In this document: positions 34,642 to 43,711 of the stretch, piece after piece | Layout: the number at the start of each line of letters is the position of its first letter | Position numbering within the stretch: position 1 is the first letter of the stretch | Source of the DNA: Candidatus Fermentibacteraceae bacterium | GTDB lineage: Bacteria > Fermentibacterota > Fermentibacteria > Fermentibacterales > JCC-6 | NCBI GenBank assembly: GCA_027067855.1 | Contig: JAMOUX010000044.1 | Span: forward strand, 1-64,000 | Length of the DNA stretch: 64,000 nucleotides | Direction: 5' to 3' | Notes under the pieces: model-generated | Databases searched by the model: none | What the model was told of the DNA's origin: nothing | Seen by the model: only the letters and a program-made list of their open reading frames with translations | Made by a program: the position numbers and the translations under genes

Positions 34642-35457
34642 CTATTCCCAAATGCCGGGATAGTCCCGTATCATGTCGTAAGTAAAGACCGGGCCGTCCT
34701 TGCAGCAATAGTACGGCCCTATGCGGCAATGTCCGCATTTACCGAAACCGCATGACATGTTCTTTTCCATGGACAGGTATATATTCCTGTCTTTTACTCC
34801 GAGTTCCTGGAGCTTAAAAGTAGCGAATTTCATCATTATCGGCGGCCCGCACACCACCGCCCTCGCCCTGGAAAAATTGACGTCGATGTCATCCATGATC
34901 GTGGTAACGACTCCCACCGGGCCGTTCCAGGCCTCGTCCGCCTGGTCCACGGTAAGCTTCATGTCCAGGTCGCTCCTTTTCATCCAGTCCTCGAGTTCAC
35001 TTCTATAGAGCAATTCACCGGGATTCCTGCAGCCGGCACGGTAAACCAGTTTGTCTATCTGGTCACGCATGTGAAAGAGCCCGTACATCAAGGTCCTTAT
35101 CGGTGCGAGGCCCACTCCGCCGCCCACTACGATGACATCCTGGCCGATGAATTTCGTCATGGGGTAACCCTTGCCCAGGGGTCCCCTCAGTCCCACCGTG
35201 TCTCCCGGTTTCAAGTCGTGTATGGCCTCCGTAACCTTCCCGACTTTCACGATGGTTATTTCCATCGTTTCTTTTATCTCCGAGTCCGAAGACGGCGTGA
35301 AAGGAGCCTCACCCACGCCGGGAACGGACATTTCCATGAACTGCCCGGGCCTGAACGTGAGTTTCTCCCCGGGTTTGAGGAGGAACGTTTTTATGGTAGG
35401 CGTCTCCGTCGTAACCTTGAGAACCTCGGTCTTTATGGATCGATAAGGATTCTTCAT
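34642..35457 (-). CDS. hydG: FAD/NAD(P)-binding, [2Fe-2S] subunit, HydG/AsrB type
   Basis: 271 residues in ferredoxin-NADP-reductase order. An FAD-binding barrel (FRPGQFMEMSVPG, APFTPSS) comes first, then a nucleotide-binding fold (VVGGGVGLAPIRTLMYGL; CGPPIMMKFA) and a C-terminal [2Fe-2S] motif (CGFGKCGHCRIG...YYCCKDGP). In sulfhydrogenases this is the gamma subunit, which exchanges electrons with NAD(P)H. Its pairing with a group 4 hydrogenase instead of a soluble group 3b enzyme is unusual. It starts 3 bases after hydB. NAD versus NADP cannot be decided by eye. Confidence 0.88.
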   Translation of the reverse strand: MKNPYRSIKTEVLKVTTETPTIKTFLLKPGEKLTFRPGQFMEMSVPGVGEAPFTPSSDSEIKETMEITIVKVGKVTEAIHDLKPGDTVGLRGPLGKGYPMTKFIGQDVIVVGGGVGLAPIRTLMYGLFHMRDQIDKLVYRAGCRNPGELLYRSELEDWMKRSDLDMKLTVDQADEAWNGPVGVVTTIMDDIDVNFSRARAVVCGPPIMMKFATFKLQELGVKDRNIYLSMEKNMSCGFGKCGHCRIGPYYCCKDGPVFTYDMIRDYPGIWE

Positions 35458-35460
35458 TTG

Positions 35461-36534
35461 CTATACTTCCAGCCTCGCAAGAACTTCCCTGATGTCGATC
35501 TTCCCCGGGCACGCGGCTATGCATCTTCCGCATCCCGTACAGGCGATCTCCCCGGCCACCTCCGGGAAATAGTTGAACTTCTTGTCGAACCTGTTTCGCA
35601 GCCGCATCCAGAGCCTCGCCCTGGGATTCTCCCCTCCGGCGACCCTGGCAAAGTCCTTTATCATGCAGGAATCCCACACCCTGAAACGTGCGAACTTATC
35701 ATCGGTCTTCTGTTCGTAGAGAAGGAAACAATGGCATGTGGGGCAGACGGTATTGCAAGCGCCGCATTCCACGCAATTCCGGGAAGATTCCTCCCAAACC
35801 TCCATGTTCTCGTACTGCTTGGTGACTATTCTTTCCAGCCTGCGGTAGGCGGGAATGTTCTTCTCGGCCACCCGGACTTCCACTTCTTTTTTGACGGCCT
35901 TACGGTTTTCCTTCACCGCCCCGTCCAGCTTGACATCTTCCACATTTCTGAAAAGAAGACTGTACTCTTCCACCAGTTTTTTACCCTTCCCGCTGCCCAA
36001 CTCGACCACGAAACCACCGTCCACGGGTGAAAGGTTAATGTCGAATTGAGAATCGGGCCAGGGATTCAGGTTGACGGCGGTACAGAAGCAATTCTCTCCC
36101 ACCGCCGTACAATCCGAGGAAATTATCAGGCCGTCCCTGCGGGCCTTCATGTAGGTAGGATCACCGAATTCCTCGTCTATGAAAACGAAATCCAGTATCT
36201 TGAACCCTTTAAGGTCGCAGGATTTTACGCCGACCATGCAGGGCGGTTTGTCATTTTTTCTTGGAATATCGGGTTTGAAATCCTCGGCGACCTTCTCTCT
36301 CCCCAGGAAGTAGAAAGACTTAAGAGGATCGAAAGATCTTATCCCGCCGACGGCGTAATCGGTTCCAGGCCCCCGGTACCTGGTATAGCCCGCGCCTCTC
36401 GCTGTATTAACCGGAACGTATACGTGATAATCTCCCGAAAGGGAATCTAGAAGCTCATCAAGATCGGCATGCTTCAGAAAAATCATGAAAAAGAAATAGG
36501 AACCCGATTCCGCTTTGTCAAGTGGGTATTGCAT
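35461..36534 (-). CDS. hydB: iron-sulfur subunit, HydB/AsrA type (sulfhydrogenase beta-like)
   Basis: 357 residues. The N-terminal ~200 residues match the HydB/AsrA family (KPPCMVGVKSCDLKGFKILD). The C-terminal part has two [4Fe-4S] sites: CVECGACNTVCPTCHC and CTGCGRCIAACPGKIDIREV. It should relay electrons between the HydG flavin and the next iron-sulfur subunit. First gene of the 17-gene operon. GGTGAT precedes ATG 36534; the alternative ATG 36486 has no ribosome site. The upstream 88-base gap holds an inverted repeat. Confidence 0.88.
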   Translation of the reverse strand: MQYPLDKAESGSYFFFMIFLKHADLDELLDSLSGDYHVYVPVNTARGAGYTRYRGPGTDYAVGGIRSFDPLKSFYFLGREKVAEDFKPDIPRKNDKPPCMVGVKSCDLKGFKILDFVFIDEEFGDPTYMKARRDGLIISSDCTAVGENCFCTAVNLNPWPDSQFDINLSPVDGGFVVELGSGKGKKLVEEYSLLFRNVEDVKLDGAVKENRKAVKKEVEVRVAEKNIPAYRRLERIVTKQYENMEVWEESSRNCVECGACNTVCPTCHCFLLYEQKTDDKFARFRVWDSCMIKDFARVAGGENPRARLWMRLRNRFDKKFNYFPEVAGEIACTGCGRCIAACPGKIDIREVLARLEV

Positions 36535-36585
36535 ATCACCGTCGATTGATCACCATCATCTTGCATGGCAACATGATATATAACC

Positions 36586-36610
36586 CTTGACAATCCGGTG
36601 TTACGTCAAG
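36586..36610 (-). promoter_or_regulatory. inverted repeat in the hydrogenase operon promoter region
   Basis: CTTGAC (36586-36591) and GTCAAG (36605-36610) are inverted with a 13-base spacer, in the only gap before hydB. Read leftward, TTGAC is also a plausible -35 element, and TATATA-rich sequence follows at about 36575-36582. It may be an operator overlapping the promoter that regulates the whole hydrogenase operon. Confidence 0.4.
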
Positions 36611-36622
36611 TCCTTTACGGTA

Positions 36623-38845
36623 CTATTTTCGTGCCGGTAGACACGAAGCGGTATTACCGTCCCCGTAAAGAAAGGAGTAGACCTGGAAATCGTGGTTGAC
36701 CTTCCGGGTATAGTTCTTGGTCTCGTTGTACGTTATGAGGGAGTAAAATTCCTCGACGGACATGTCGAAAGCTCCCCAGTGGGTCGCGTTATGTGGTCCG
36801 CCATTATAGGCGGCGGCGGTGAGAACCGGGTTTCCTCCCATGGTTTCAGCCAAGCCCGCTATGTAACACGTACCATATTCTATGGAAACTTCCGGATCGT
36901 ACAACCTATCGGGCGAAAAATCATCCCATCCGTTCTCCAGGGCAACATACTCCGACGTGCTCGGAATCATCTGTATCAATCCCCTGGCCCCGGCGACGGA
37001 ATACGTTGATGGCCTGAACATGCTCTCGTTCCTCATAATAGCCCATATGAACAGGGGATCTATGCCGTACCTGCGTGACGCCGGAATCACCAGTTCCGGC
37101 CAGGCCTCCTGGTAACGCAACATCCAAAGCTCCCTGGGTCTCGCCTCCCCTTCGCCTCCGAGATTCCACATAACGTACCCTGATAACGGTTTTCGTTCCC
37201 ATACATCGTTCTCAAGGTAGAAAGGAGCCAGGAATCGCGGGCCGCCCACCTTCTCCTCTCCCGCCAGAAACTCGTCCACGGCGTAACCCCGTAATCCGGC
37301 CCTCTGCAGGAACAATCCCCTGAGCGTCTCCTGAGGTGGTTCGGCCGGGATCACACCGTGCCTCCGCATCCAATGCCTCAATGGTTCCTCGCTCACCTCC
37401 GGCTTCCAGGCCGGAAGACCCAGCATGTCGCGGGCAAACCGCGCCGGAAGACCGTCGGAAGCAGCGTCCGCCAGGTCCTCCAGTATATCTCTTCCCCCGG
37501 GATCCCCTCGCCGGTACAGGATCCTTCCCAGCCAATACTCGGCGGAAGAAAGGTATACGCTTCCCGGCCACCTGCGGATGAAACGTCTCAATTCCGCAAC
37601 CGCGGCGGTAGTGTCCCCGGTTTTCATAAGCGAGAAGCACAGGTAAAAATGAGCATCGTCGGCGGTTACGTTGCCCGGATATTCCTCCGGAGTCTTACGG
37701 AACCAGGGTATGGCCTTCTTCCAAATCCTGTTTCCGGCGTACAGATCGCCCATATACCACGGCAGGTTGCTTATCCGGCAATGATCCGGGTAATCTTCCC
37801 CGTACTCCATGAGCACCTTCGAACCTTCATCCGGCCTGCCGGAACGCCCCAGGTTCCTTCCCAGGTATATCATTACATCCCGGATGTCCCGCCCTCCGGG
37901 CCATCTCTCCATGTACTCCTTCAGCATTTCCACTGCGATGTCGTAAAAACCCAGTCGATCCCTGGTTCTCGCGGCCAGATACCAGAGATGGGGATCGGGA
38001 GCGTTCGAATTACGGGCCATATCGTACAACTCGTTCCAGAGGCCGCCGGAATAGAAACAGTCGGCTATCGACGCCGCCAAAGAACTATCATGCAGAATTT
38101 CGTTCCTGATGAGATCATAGGCGGCCGCGTGAACGGGAGCCGCCGGCCACAGGCGGAAAGACTCGACGAATTCCTCCCTGAATCCGCCACGACTTTCGCG
38201 GAACTTCCACGCACCCAGGTAATGGCGGAGAAGAGATTCCAGACGGGAATCGTTTCCGGCCCGCACCTTCGCCAGGATGTACTCCGCCCCCGACACATCC
38301 CCGGTACCCAGGAGTCCCCGGAAAAGCAGAACGGAGCGCCTGTCGTCCGCGGCCTCCGGAAGGTCTTCAGGCACCCGGCGGAGCGCAACGACGGCGCCGG
38401 CGTAATCACCGGATTCCACCAACGTATCGGCAATAACCAGGAAGAGGTACTCCGGCATGACGCAACCGTACCTCGAAACGTATGAAAGTATCGACGGAAC
38501 AACTTCCGCTCCGCCGATTCGAAGAGCCACGTACGGCCCCAGGGAATCCGGTTTTTCAAGCAGCAGGTGCGCAGTGACAAGGCTCCGGGCGTTACATTCG
38601 AAAGCGGATTTCCAAGCGAGTTCCCATCTCAGGCTGTCACCCACGGGTCTGAGCAGCGCGGCCCTTACGTATTCCTTTCCGGCTTCCCCGGAAAAACCGC
38701 GGGCCAAAAGGGAATCCCCCCTCGCCTCGGCCAGGAGGCTTCGCTCCAGACGTGAAACATCCGCTTCCGATCTCACCATCCCGCACCCGGCGACGGCGGC
38801 CAGGAACAGGACGGCGAAAATCAGTCTACGAACCGTACTTCGCAA
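36623..38845 (-). CDS. lytic transglycosylase (Slt-type) lipoprotein with helical-repeat N-terminus
   Basis: 740 residues. A lipoprotein signal (IFAVLFLAAVAGCGM) opens the protein. A long TPR/superhelical region follows (for example FYLCFSLMKTGDTTAAVAEL). The C-terminal SLT domain has the catalytic Glu in WAIMRNESMFRP, then SVAGARGLIQMIPST and AAYNGGPHNATHW. It cleaves peptidoglycan glycan strands, forming anhydro ends. The start is probably TTG at 38845, overlapping the upstream gene's end by 20 bases. It is last in a four-gene cell-wall operon. Confidence 0.88.
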   Translation of the reverse strand: MRSTVRRLIFAVLFLAAVAGCGMVRSEADVSRLERSLLAEARGDSLLARGFSGEAGKEYVRAALLRPVGDSLRWELAWKSAFECNARSLVTAHLLLEKPDSLGPYVALRIGGAEVVPSILSYVSRYGCVMPEYLFLVIADTLVESGDYAGAVVALRRVPEDLPEAADDRRSVLLFRGLLGTGDVSGAEYILAKVRAGNDSRLESLLRHYLGAWKFRESRGGFREEFVESFRLWPAAPVHAAAYDLIRNEILHDSSLAASIADCFYSGGLWNELYDMARNSNAPDPHLWYLAARTRDRLGFYDIAVEMLKEYMERWPGGRDIRDVMIYLGRNLGRSGRPDEGSKVLMEYGEDYPDHCRISNLPWYMGDLYAGNRIWKKAIPWFRKTPEEYPGNVTADDAHFYLCFSLMKTGDTTAAVAELRRFIRRWPGSVYLSSAEYWLGRILYRRGDPGGRDILEDLADAASDGLPARFARDMLGLPAWKPEVSEEPLRHWMRRHGVIPAEPPQETLRGLFLQRAGLRGYAVDEFLAGEEKVGGPRFLAPFYLENDVWERKPLSGYVMWNLGGEGEARPRELWMLRYQEAWPELVIPASRRYGIDPLFIWAIMRNESMFRPSTYSVAGARGLIQMIPSTSEYVALENGWDDFSPDRLYDPEVSIEYGTCYIAGLAETMGGNPVLTAAAYNGGPHNATHWGAFDMSVEEFYSLITYNETKNYTRKVNHDFQVYSFLYGDGNTASCLPARK

Positions 38846-40022
38846 ATTCCCGCACCAGTTCCGGGTGTTCCGGCGCCACTTTCTCCGCTTTCTTCAGAAG
38901 TTCCAGTGCCTTGGCATGTTCGCCCTGAAGCGAGTAGGCCCTGCTCAGGGCTACCATCGCGCCGACGGAGGTATTTTCACCGTCCTCCAGGTATTTCTGA
39001 AGAAAATCTATGCTGTCCCCGGTTCTTCCCGACATCATCATCACCGTTCCAAGGCCGGAAATCGCCGGTTCCAGGTCGGGATTCATATCCAGGGCTTTCT
39101 TGAAATGTCCTTCCGCGGCCTCCAGGTCTCCCATCGAAGCTTCCACATGAGCCATGTTCGCCAGGAGTTCCGGGTTCTCGGGATCCGATTCTATGGCTTC
39201 CTTCAAGGCGGCCAGGGCCTGATCGTATTCCGCGTTGTTGAAATGAATTATCGCCCTGCGGTTGAGATCCCTAACCCTGTTGTCCCGGACTTCGACGGAA
39301 TGGACGGCGAGAAGTCCCTTCATATTCTCCAGCTGTTCCCGCTGGAGACGACCGTTCTCCTCTACCTTACCGCCTATTTCCGAGACTTCCCTGACCGTTT
39401 CCTTCCTTATATCCTCCATACTCTCACGGATGGCATCCTCGGCATCCCCGACCTTCCCGGTTATCTCTTCGATCTTTTCGACTACCATGCCCAGATTCTC
39501 CTCCAGCACCCGATCCCTCTGTTTCGAGGATTTTCCGATAACCTCGGTGATGGAAGCCTCAACGATCCTGGCCGATTCGGATACGTTTTCGGACAACTTG
39601 TCCATGGCCTCGCCGAACTGCTCTTTGCTCACGGCGTCCTCAACTCTCCTGGTCAATACTTCCAGGAGTCCGTCCCTGGTGTTGCCCATATCCTCCCTGA
39701 TACCGGCCAGTTCCACGCCGATATCCTCGAGTTTCCGCAGCATGTCCCCGGCGGCCGGAGCGGAAGTTTCCAGGTTCGCTTTCTCTCCCCCGACCGATCC
39801 CGCCGAAACCATCTCGGCCAAAAAATCGTTGGACCGGGCCAGCTCCGCCGAGATGTTTTTGAAACTCTCTTCCAGAATACCCGAAAGCCCTTGCTGGAGA
39901 TCTTCAACCCGTTTCTCAACTTTCTGAACGGATTCGTTCAGCTTGATCACCAGGCGTCCGATACCCTGTATGAGTTCCTGCATGGTGATCTCGCTATTTT
40001 CGTTTCCGGTTCCCCCGCTCAT
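38826..40022 (-). CDS. coiled-coil and TPR protein, function unknown
   Basis: 398 residues. The first ~250 are predicted long amphipathic helices/coiled coil (VEKRVEDLQQGLSGILEESFKNI; VVEKIEEITGKVGDAEDAI), in a pattern reminiscent of signal-transducer or secretion scaffold helices. The last ~140 contain three or four TPRs (AIIHFNNAEYDQALAALKEAI, NMAHVEASMGDLEAAEGHFKKAL). No signal peptide or membrane segment is visible, so it is likely cytoplasmic. The start overlaps the end of the 1229-residue repeat gene (ATGA), and its end overlaps the transglycosylase gene. A scaffold role is inferred only from form and context. Confidence 0.75.
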   Translation of the reverse strand: MSGGTGNENSEITMQELIQGIGRLVIKLNESVQKVEKRVEDLQQGLSGILEESFKNISAELARSNDFLAEMVSAGSVGGEKANLETSAPAAGDMLRKLEDIGVELAGIREDMGNTRDGLLEVLTRRVEDAVSKEQFGEAMDKLSENVSESARIVEASITEVIGKSSKQRDRVLEENLGMVVEKIEEITGKVGDAEDAIRESMEDIRKETVREVSEIGGKVEENGRLQREQLENMKGLLAVHSVEVRDNRVRDLNRRAIIHFNNAEYDQALAALKEAIESDPENPELLANMAHVEASMGDLEAAEGHFKKALDMNPDLEPAISGLGTVMMMSGRTGDSIDFLQKYLEDGENTSVGAMVALSRAYSLQGEHAKALELLKKAEKVAPEHPELVREFAKYGS

Positions 40023-43000
40023 TTTTCACCTTCTGTTCCTGGGTTGATCCTCAATCCCGCAATCGTCTCCAACCCAACGGATCCGTGCGGAACCTTTTCA
40101 TGTTCCATGACTCCGGCGAACCCCGGTAATCTCGATGCCATAAATCTCTTCAAAGCCGCCTGCTCAAAATGCGCCCCGGCCTGACCCAACGCCCAGAACA
40201 GGCGTTTCAAGGCCGCGGCTTCGGATGTTTTCCTGTAATCCCTCAACCAGGTCATCACCGCCTGTTCGCGGTAACCCATGTCCCACAGGGCCAAGGCCAT
40301 GGTGTCGAGAACCTCGTGCGACTCTTCCAAGCCTTCCAGGAGTTCCAGAGCCGCCTCGGGCCTTCCGGCGGGAATCAGGTCTTTCGCCGCTTTCACCGCT
40401 TCTTCGTGATCACCCGGCACGGTTCGAAGTTCCTCCGCCAGCTTCCGTCTCGACCGGGCAAGGCCTTCCCACAACAGAGAGAGAACCTCGTCGGAACCCT
40501 CGGACACGGCGACTTCCGATGCTTTGCCGAACATACCGGCAGACAGCAGTATATCCACGAATTTCACTGTCTCGTCGTGAGTAAGCACGTCTCCTTCATC
40601 CATGTTCCTGAAAGCTTCCAGGCATTTTTCGGCAAGGTTCCTCCTGGATTCCGACTCGTCCATCGGGAAAAGCGTTTCGTCATCGGACAACCGCAATAAC
40701 CATCTTATTCCTCTTCCGGATCTCAAGACGGCTGAAACGACTTCCCTGAGTTCCTCCTTCGGTACTTTCGTGTAATCCCCCGGAAGCAGCCTGCGCATGG
40801 CCTCGGCCGTCACGCTGTCGGACCTGACCGATTTCCAGAACCTCATCCTGTCGGCATCACCCTTGTCCACGGCTTCCAGGTAATCCGTGGCCGCCGTGGA
40901 ACTCCAGGGCTCCGGACTTCTCTCGGAAAGCATGACCAATATGTTCTCGGCCTTCTCCTTCAAACCTTCTCTCATCGCATGACCGGCAAGCACCATAAGG
41001 ACATCGGCGTCTTCTTCCGGAGTCCACGACGAAATACCCTTAACAAGTATGCGCTCGTTGAGAGGTATCTCCATGTTCTCCGATGCTCCCAGGGTGTTCA
41101 GAAACGTATCCTTGTCACCCAATGCCAAGGCGCAAAGCGCCTTGGGTATCGGCCCCATCCTGTGAAACTCCTGTATCAGCCCCTGTCCCGCAATGTCGGG
41201 TTTGGCAAGAATCGCTTCAGTCAACATTCCATCTATGTCCGCGGAGATCCGGTACCGTACAGCCACCCTTGCAGCATAGAGGAATGCGTCTCCCGAGGAC
41301 GATTCCGATCCCATTCTCTCCGCCGTCTCCACTATTTCGCCGGCGGATCTTCCGTTCATCTCCAGGAGTACGGCCGAATACCTGTGGAACCTGTCGAAAT
41401 CCTCCCTCCCGGCCGCGGCAAGGGTCAAGGCCCTCACCACCGGGTATTCCCCCGGTGTCTCCCCGACCATCTCCTCCAGGAGTTCCATGACTCCCTCGAC
41501 TCCGAGCACGGGATCCAACACAGAAGCCGCTCTCTCCGCCTGCTTGTCCACAAGGTACGAACGCGCCATGAGCATTCGTATCCTGGTCCCGTTGGCCGGA
41601 GATTTGGGCAGAACAAACTCCAGGACCTTTCTGGCCATTCCCGCCGCCCATGGTCGTTTCGCCGGTTTCTCCAGAAGTTCTACAGCTCCGGCATAATCGT
41701 CCTTCGCCACTTTTCTGCAGGCGAGGGCGACGTTTTCCAGCAGCGGTTCGCCCATAGTACCTTCTTCATAGGAAACCCCGGCCAGTATCACCCTGTTCCG
41801 GTCGAGAAGGTACTTCAGCCTGAACCGGGCCACTTCGGAAGCGTTGTCCCAGTTGAGAGAAGTCGCCAGGGATATCTTCCATTCTTCGGAGCCACCACAC
41901 TTTTCCAGTATCGAAGCCACCGTTTTCGCCGCAGGCCCACTGGAAATACCGGAGAGAATCTTCTCCAGGTCAAGACTCTTCCTCAATTCCTCCGGCATTA
42001 TTTCTATTTTATGAACTATGTCCGCCTGCAGATCCGGATCCTCCATCGCCCTTGCGAGGTATGCGTCAGCCCGTTCCGTATCGTTCTCCCTCAGGCATAC
42101 GATCGCCATTATGAACGCCTGCCAGGGGGTTTGGGGTTCGAACCCGGATTCGATTATCTCCTTGACCGTTCCGACTTTCACGTCGTCTCTCGAAAGAAGC
42201 TTCCTCCCCTCGGGAACGGGTATCCTCCCCGTAAGAAGCAGTCGGAACCAGTCCTCGGCGGCTTCGATCTCCCTCTCCGAACGAAGTCTGAAAAGAGCCC
42301 TCGCTTCCAGCAGATCCGGATTTCCGGCTACAAGGTCATCGATTTTATCAAGCACTCCGGCGGCATCACCACAAAACTTTTTATCTTTCTTTTTAATCAA
42401 TATCTGGAGAGCGGCCGAGGCCTTCTCATTTCTACCGGTTTCCTGAAGCACCACCGCAAGAAGTGTGAGGACCGATGCGTTGCTCTTTTCCCTGGCCAGC
42501 AGTTTCTGAACGTGCCTGAACACCCACGAAGGATCGGACTCGAGTATGGGCAGCAACGCGAACACGGCATCTTCAACCCCGCCGTTTTCGCACAGATAGT
42601 GAGCCAGCTTCATCGCGATATCCCCCGAGGTTTCCCCGGTCTTCTCTATGATGTTATTGCACACGTCTATGAGGATGGAAGGTTCGGCATCACCGGCATC
42701 AAATGCTCTTTCCAGCGCCTGTATGGCCTTTTCCAGCCTGCCCCTCTCCAGGTGCATCCTGGCCGCCAGCAACTGGGGGGCGGCGCCGCCTCCGGGAGAC
42801 GCGACCAGATTGTCTATGGCTTTCTCCAGTTCCTCCCGGTCCAGGCTTTCTCCGTATATATCCTCGAGTATCCCGGCGGCGTCGTCTATCCTGCCCGCTA
42901 TCGCCAGCATTTCAGCCAGCAGGGCCGATGATTTGGAACGGTCGTGCGGAACCATGTATTTCTCCATGACGACGGAGGCCTCAGCCGCCTCGTCCTTCGT

Positions 43001-43708
43001 GGGATTCGAATCCAATAACCTGTTGGCGAACTGGATCGCCTGGTCCATGTTACCGGTCGCCGCCGCGATACCCATGAGGGGAATGAGGAAAAGGCTGTCC
43101 GGATCCTTGACCTGGTTGCCTATCCAGAACGCCAGCATGGGAATGTCCCGCTGGGGATACTCCACCTCCCTGCAGACCTTCCACAGGAATTCCACCGCTT
43201 CGCCTACCCGCCTCTTCCGATACAGGTTCAGCGCCCATTCCACCAACGTGGCCTGGTCGGCTTCGGGATGCACGGTGCCGTCGAATCGTATGGAGTTTTT
43301 CATTTTTTCGTAGACGGAATCGAAGAGTTCCTTTACGGTGATCTCATCGGCCATCCTCATCAATTCCATGGCCCCCTTGAAATCATGCAGGTCCATGTAA
43401 TTCCGCCATATCACTCTCAGGAGTTCCGTGGACCTGGAGTATTCGCTCATCCGTTCCCGGAGAAGGTTGCGAACCTCCACCGCCACCCGGCGATGCCTGT
43501 GCATGACCTCCTCGCCTATCGCTGCGGCAAGACTGGGATGTCCTATTTCCAGCAGGAGTTCCAGGAGTTCCATGGCCACCTCGCTGTCCTCCAGCAATGC
43601 GGCCCGTTCGTCCCTCACCGCGGACGAAACCTTGTTTATGTTGCCTTCCTCCGCGAACTTCCTGATCTTCTTCAATACCCTCTTCGAGCCCGATTCGAAC
43701 AATGCCAT
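40019..43708 (-). CDS. giant helical-repeat (TPR-like) protein, function unknown
   Basis: 1229 residues made almost entirely of degenerate helix-turn-helix repeats (SALLAEMLAIAGRIDDAAGILEDI; LLAARMHLERGRLEKAIQALERAF), suggesting a very long alpha-solenoid. There is no signal peptide, membrane segment or enzyme motif I can recognise. The composition is acidic and Glu/Ala/Leu-rich. It lies three bases after the LysM transglycosylase gene and overlaps the coiled-coil/TPR gene, so all four are co-translated. Probably a scaffold or adaptor; the family is unknown to me. Confidence 0.8.
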   Translation of the reverse strand: MALFESGSKRVLKKIRKFAEEGNINKVSSAVRDERAALLEDSEVAMELLELLLEIGHPSLAAAIGEEVMHRHRRVAVEVRNLLRERMSEYSRSTELLRVIWRNYMDLHDFKGAMELMRMADEITVKELFDSVYEKMKNSIRFDGTVHPEADQATLVEWALNLYRKRRVGEAVEFLWKVCREVEYPQRDIPMLAFWIGNQVKDPDSLFLIPLMGIAAATGNMDQAIQFANRLLDSNPTKDEAAEASVVMEKYMVPHDRSKSSALLAEMLAIAGRIDDAAGILEDIYGESLDREELEKAIDNLVASPGGGAAPQLLAARMHLERGRLEKAIQALERAFDAGDAEPSILIDVCNNIIEKTGETSGDIAMKLAHYLCENGGVEDAVFALLPILESDPSWVFRHVQKLLAREKSNASVLTLLAVVLQETGRNEKASAALQILIKKKDKKFCGDAAGVLDKIDDLVAGNPDLLEARALFRLRSEREIEAAEDWFRLLLTGRIPVPEGRKLLSRDDVKVGTVKEIIESGFEPQTPWQAFIMAIVCLRENDTERADAYLARAMEDPDLQADIVHKIEIMPEELRKSLDLEKILSGISSGPAAKTVASILEKCGGSEEWKISLATSLNWDNASEVARFRLKYLLDRNRVILAGVSYEEGTMGEPLLENVALACRKVAKDDYAGAVELLEKPAKRPWAAGMARKVLEFVLPKSPANGTRIRMLMARSYLVDKQAERAASVLDPVLGVEGVMELLEEMVGETPGEYPVVRALTLAAAGREDFDRFHRYSAVLLEMNGRSAGEIVETAERMGSESSSGDAFLYAARVAVRYRISADIDGMLTEAILAKPDIAGQGLIQEFHRMGPIPKALCALALGDKDTFLNTLGASENMEIPLNERILVKGISSWTPEEDADVLMVLAGHAMREGLKEKAENILVMLSERSPEPWSSTAATDYLEAVDKGDADRMRFWKSVRSDSVTAEAMRRLLPGDYTKVPKEELREVVSAVLRSGRGIRWLLRLSDDETLFPMDESESRRNLAEKCLEAFRNMDEGDVLTHDETVKFVDILLSAGMFGKASEVAVSEGSDEVLSLLWEGLARSRRKLAEELRTVPGDHEEAVKAAKDLIPAGRPEAALELLEGLEESHEVLDTMALALWDMGYREQAVMTWLRDYRKTSEAAALKRLFWALGQAGAHFEQAALKRFMASRLPGFAGVMEHEKVPHGSVGLETIAGLRINPGTEGEK

Positions 43709-43711
43709 TCT

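Noticed and set aside
42131-42150. GGGTTCGAACCC motif resembling a tRNA T-arm
   Set aside because: It lies inside the 1229-residue repeat gene and encodes ordinary residues; no acceptor stem, anticodon arm or other cloverleaf parts flank it.
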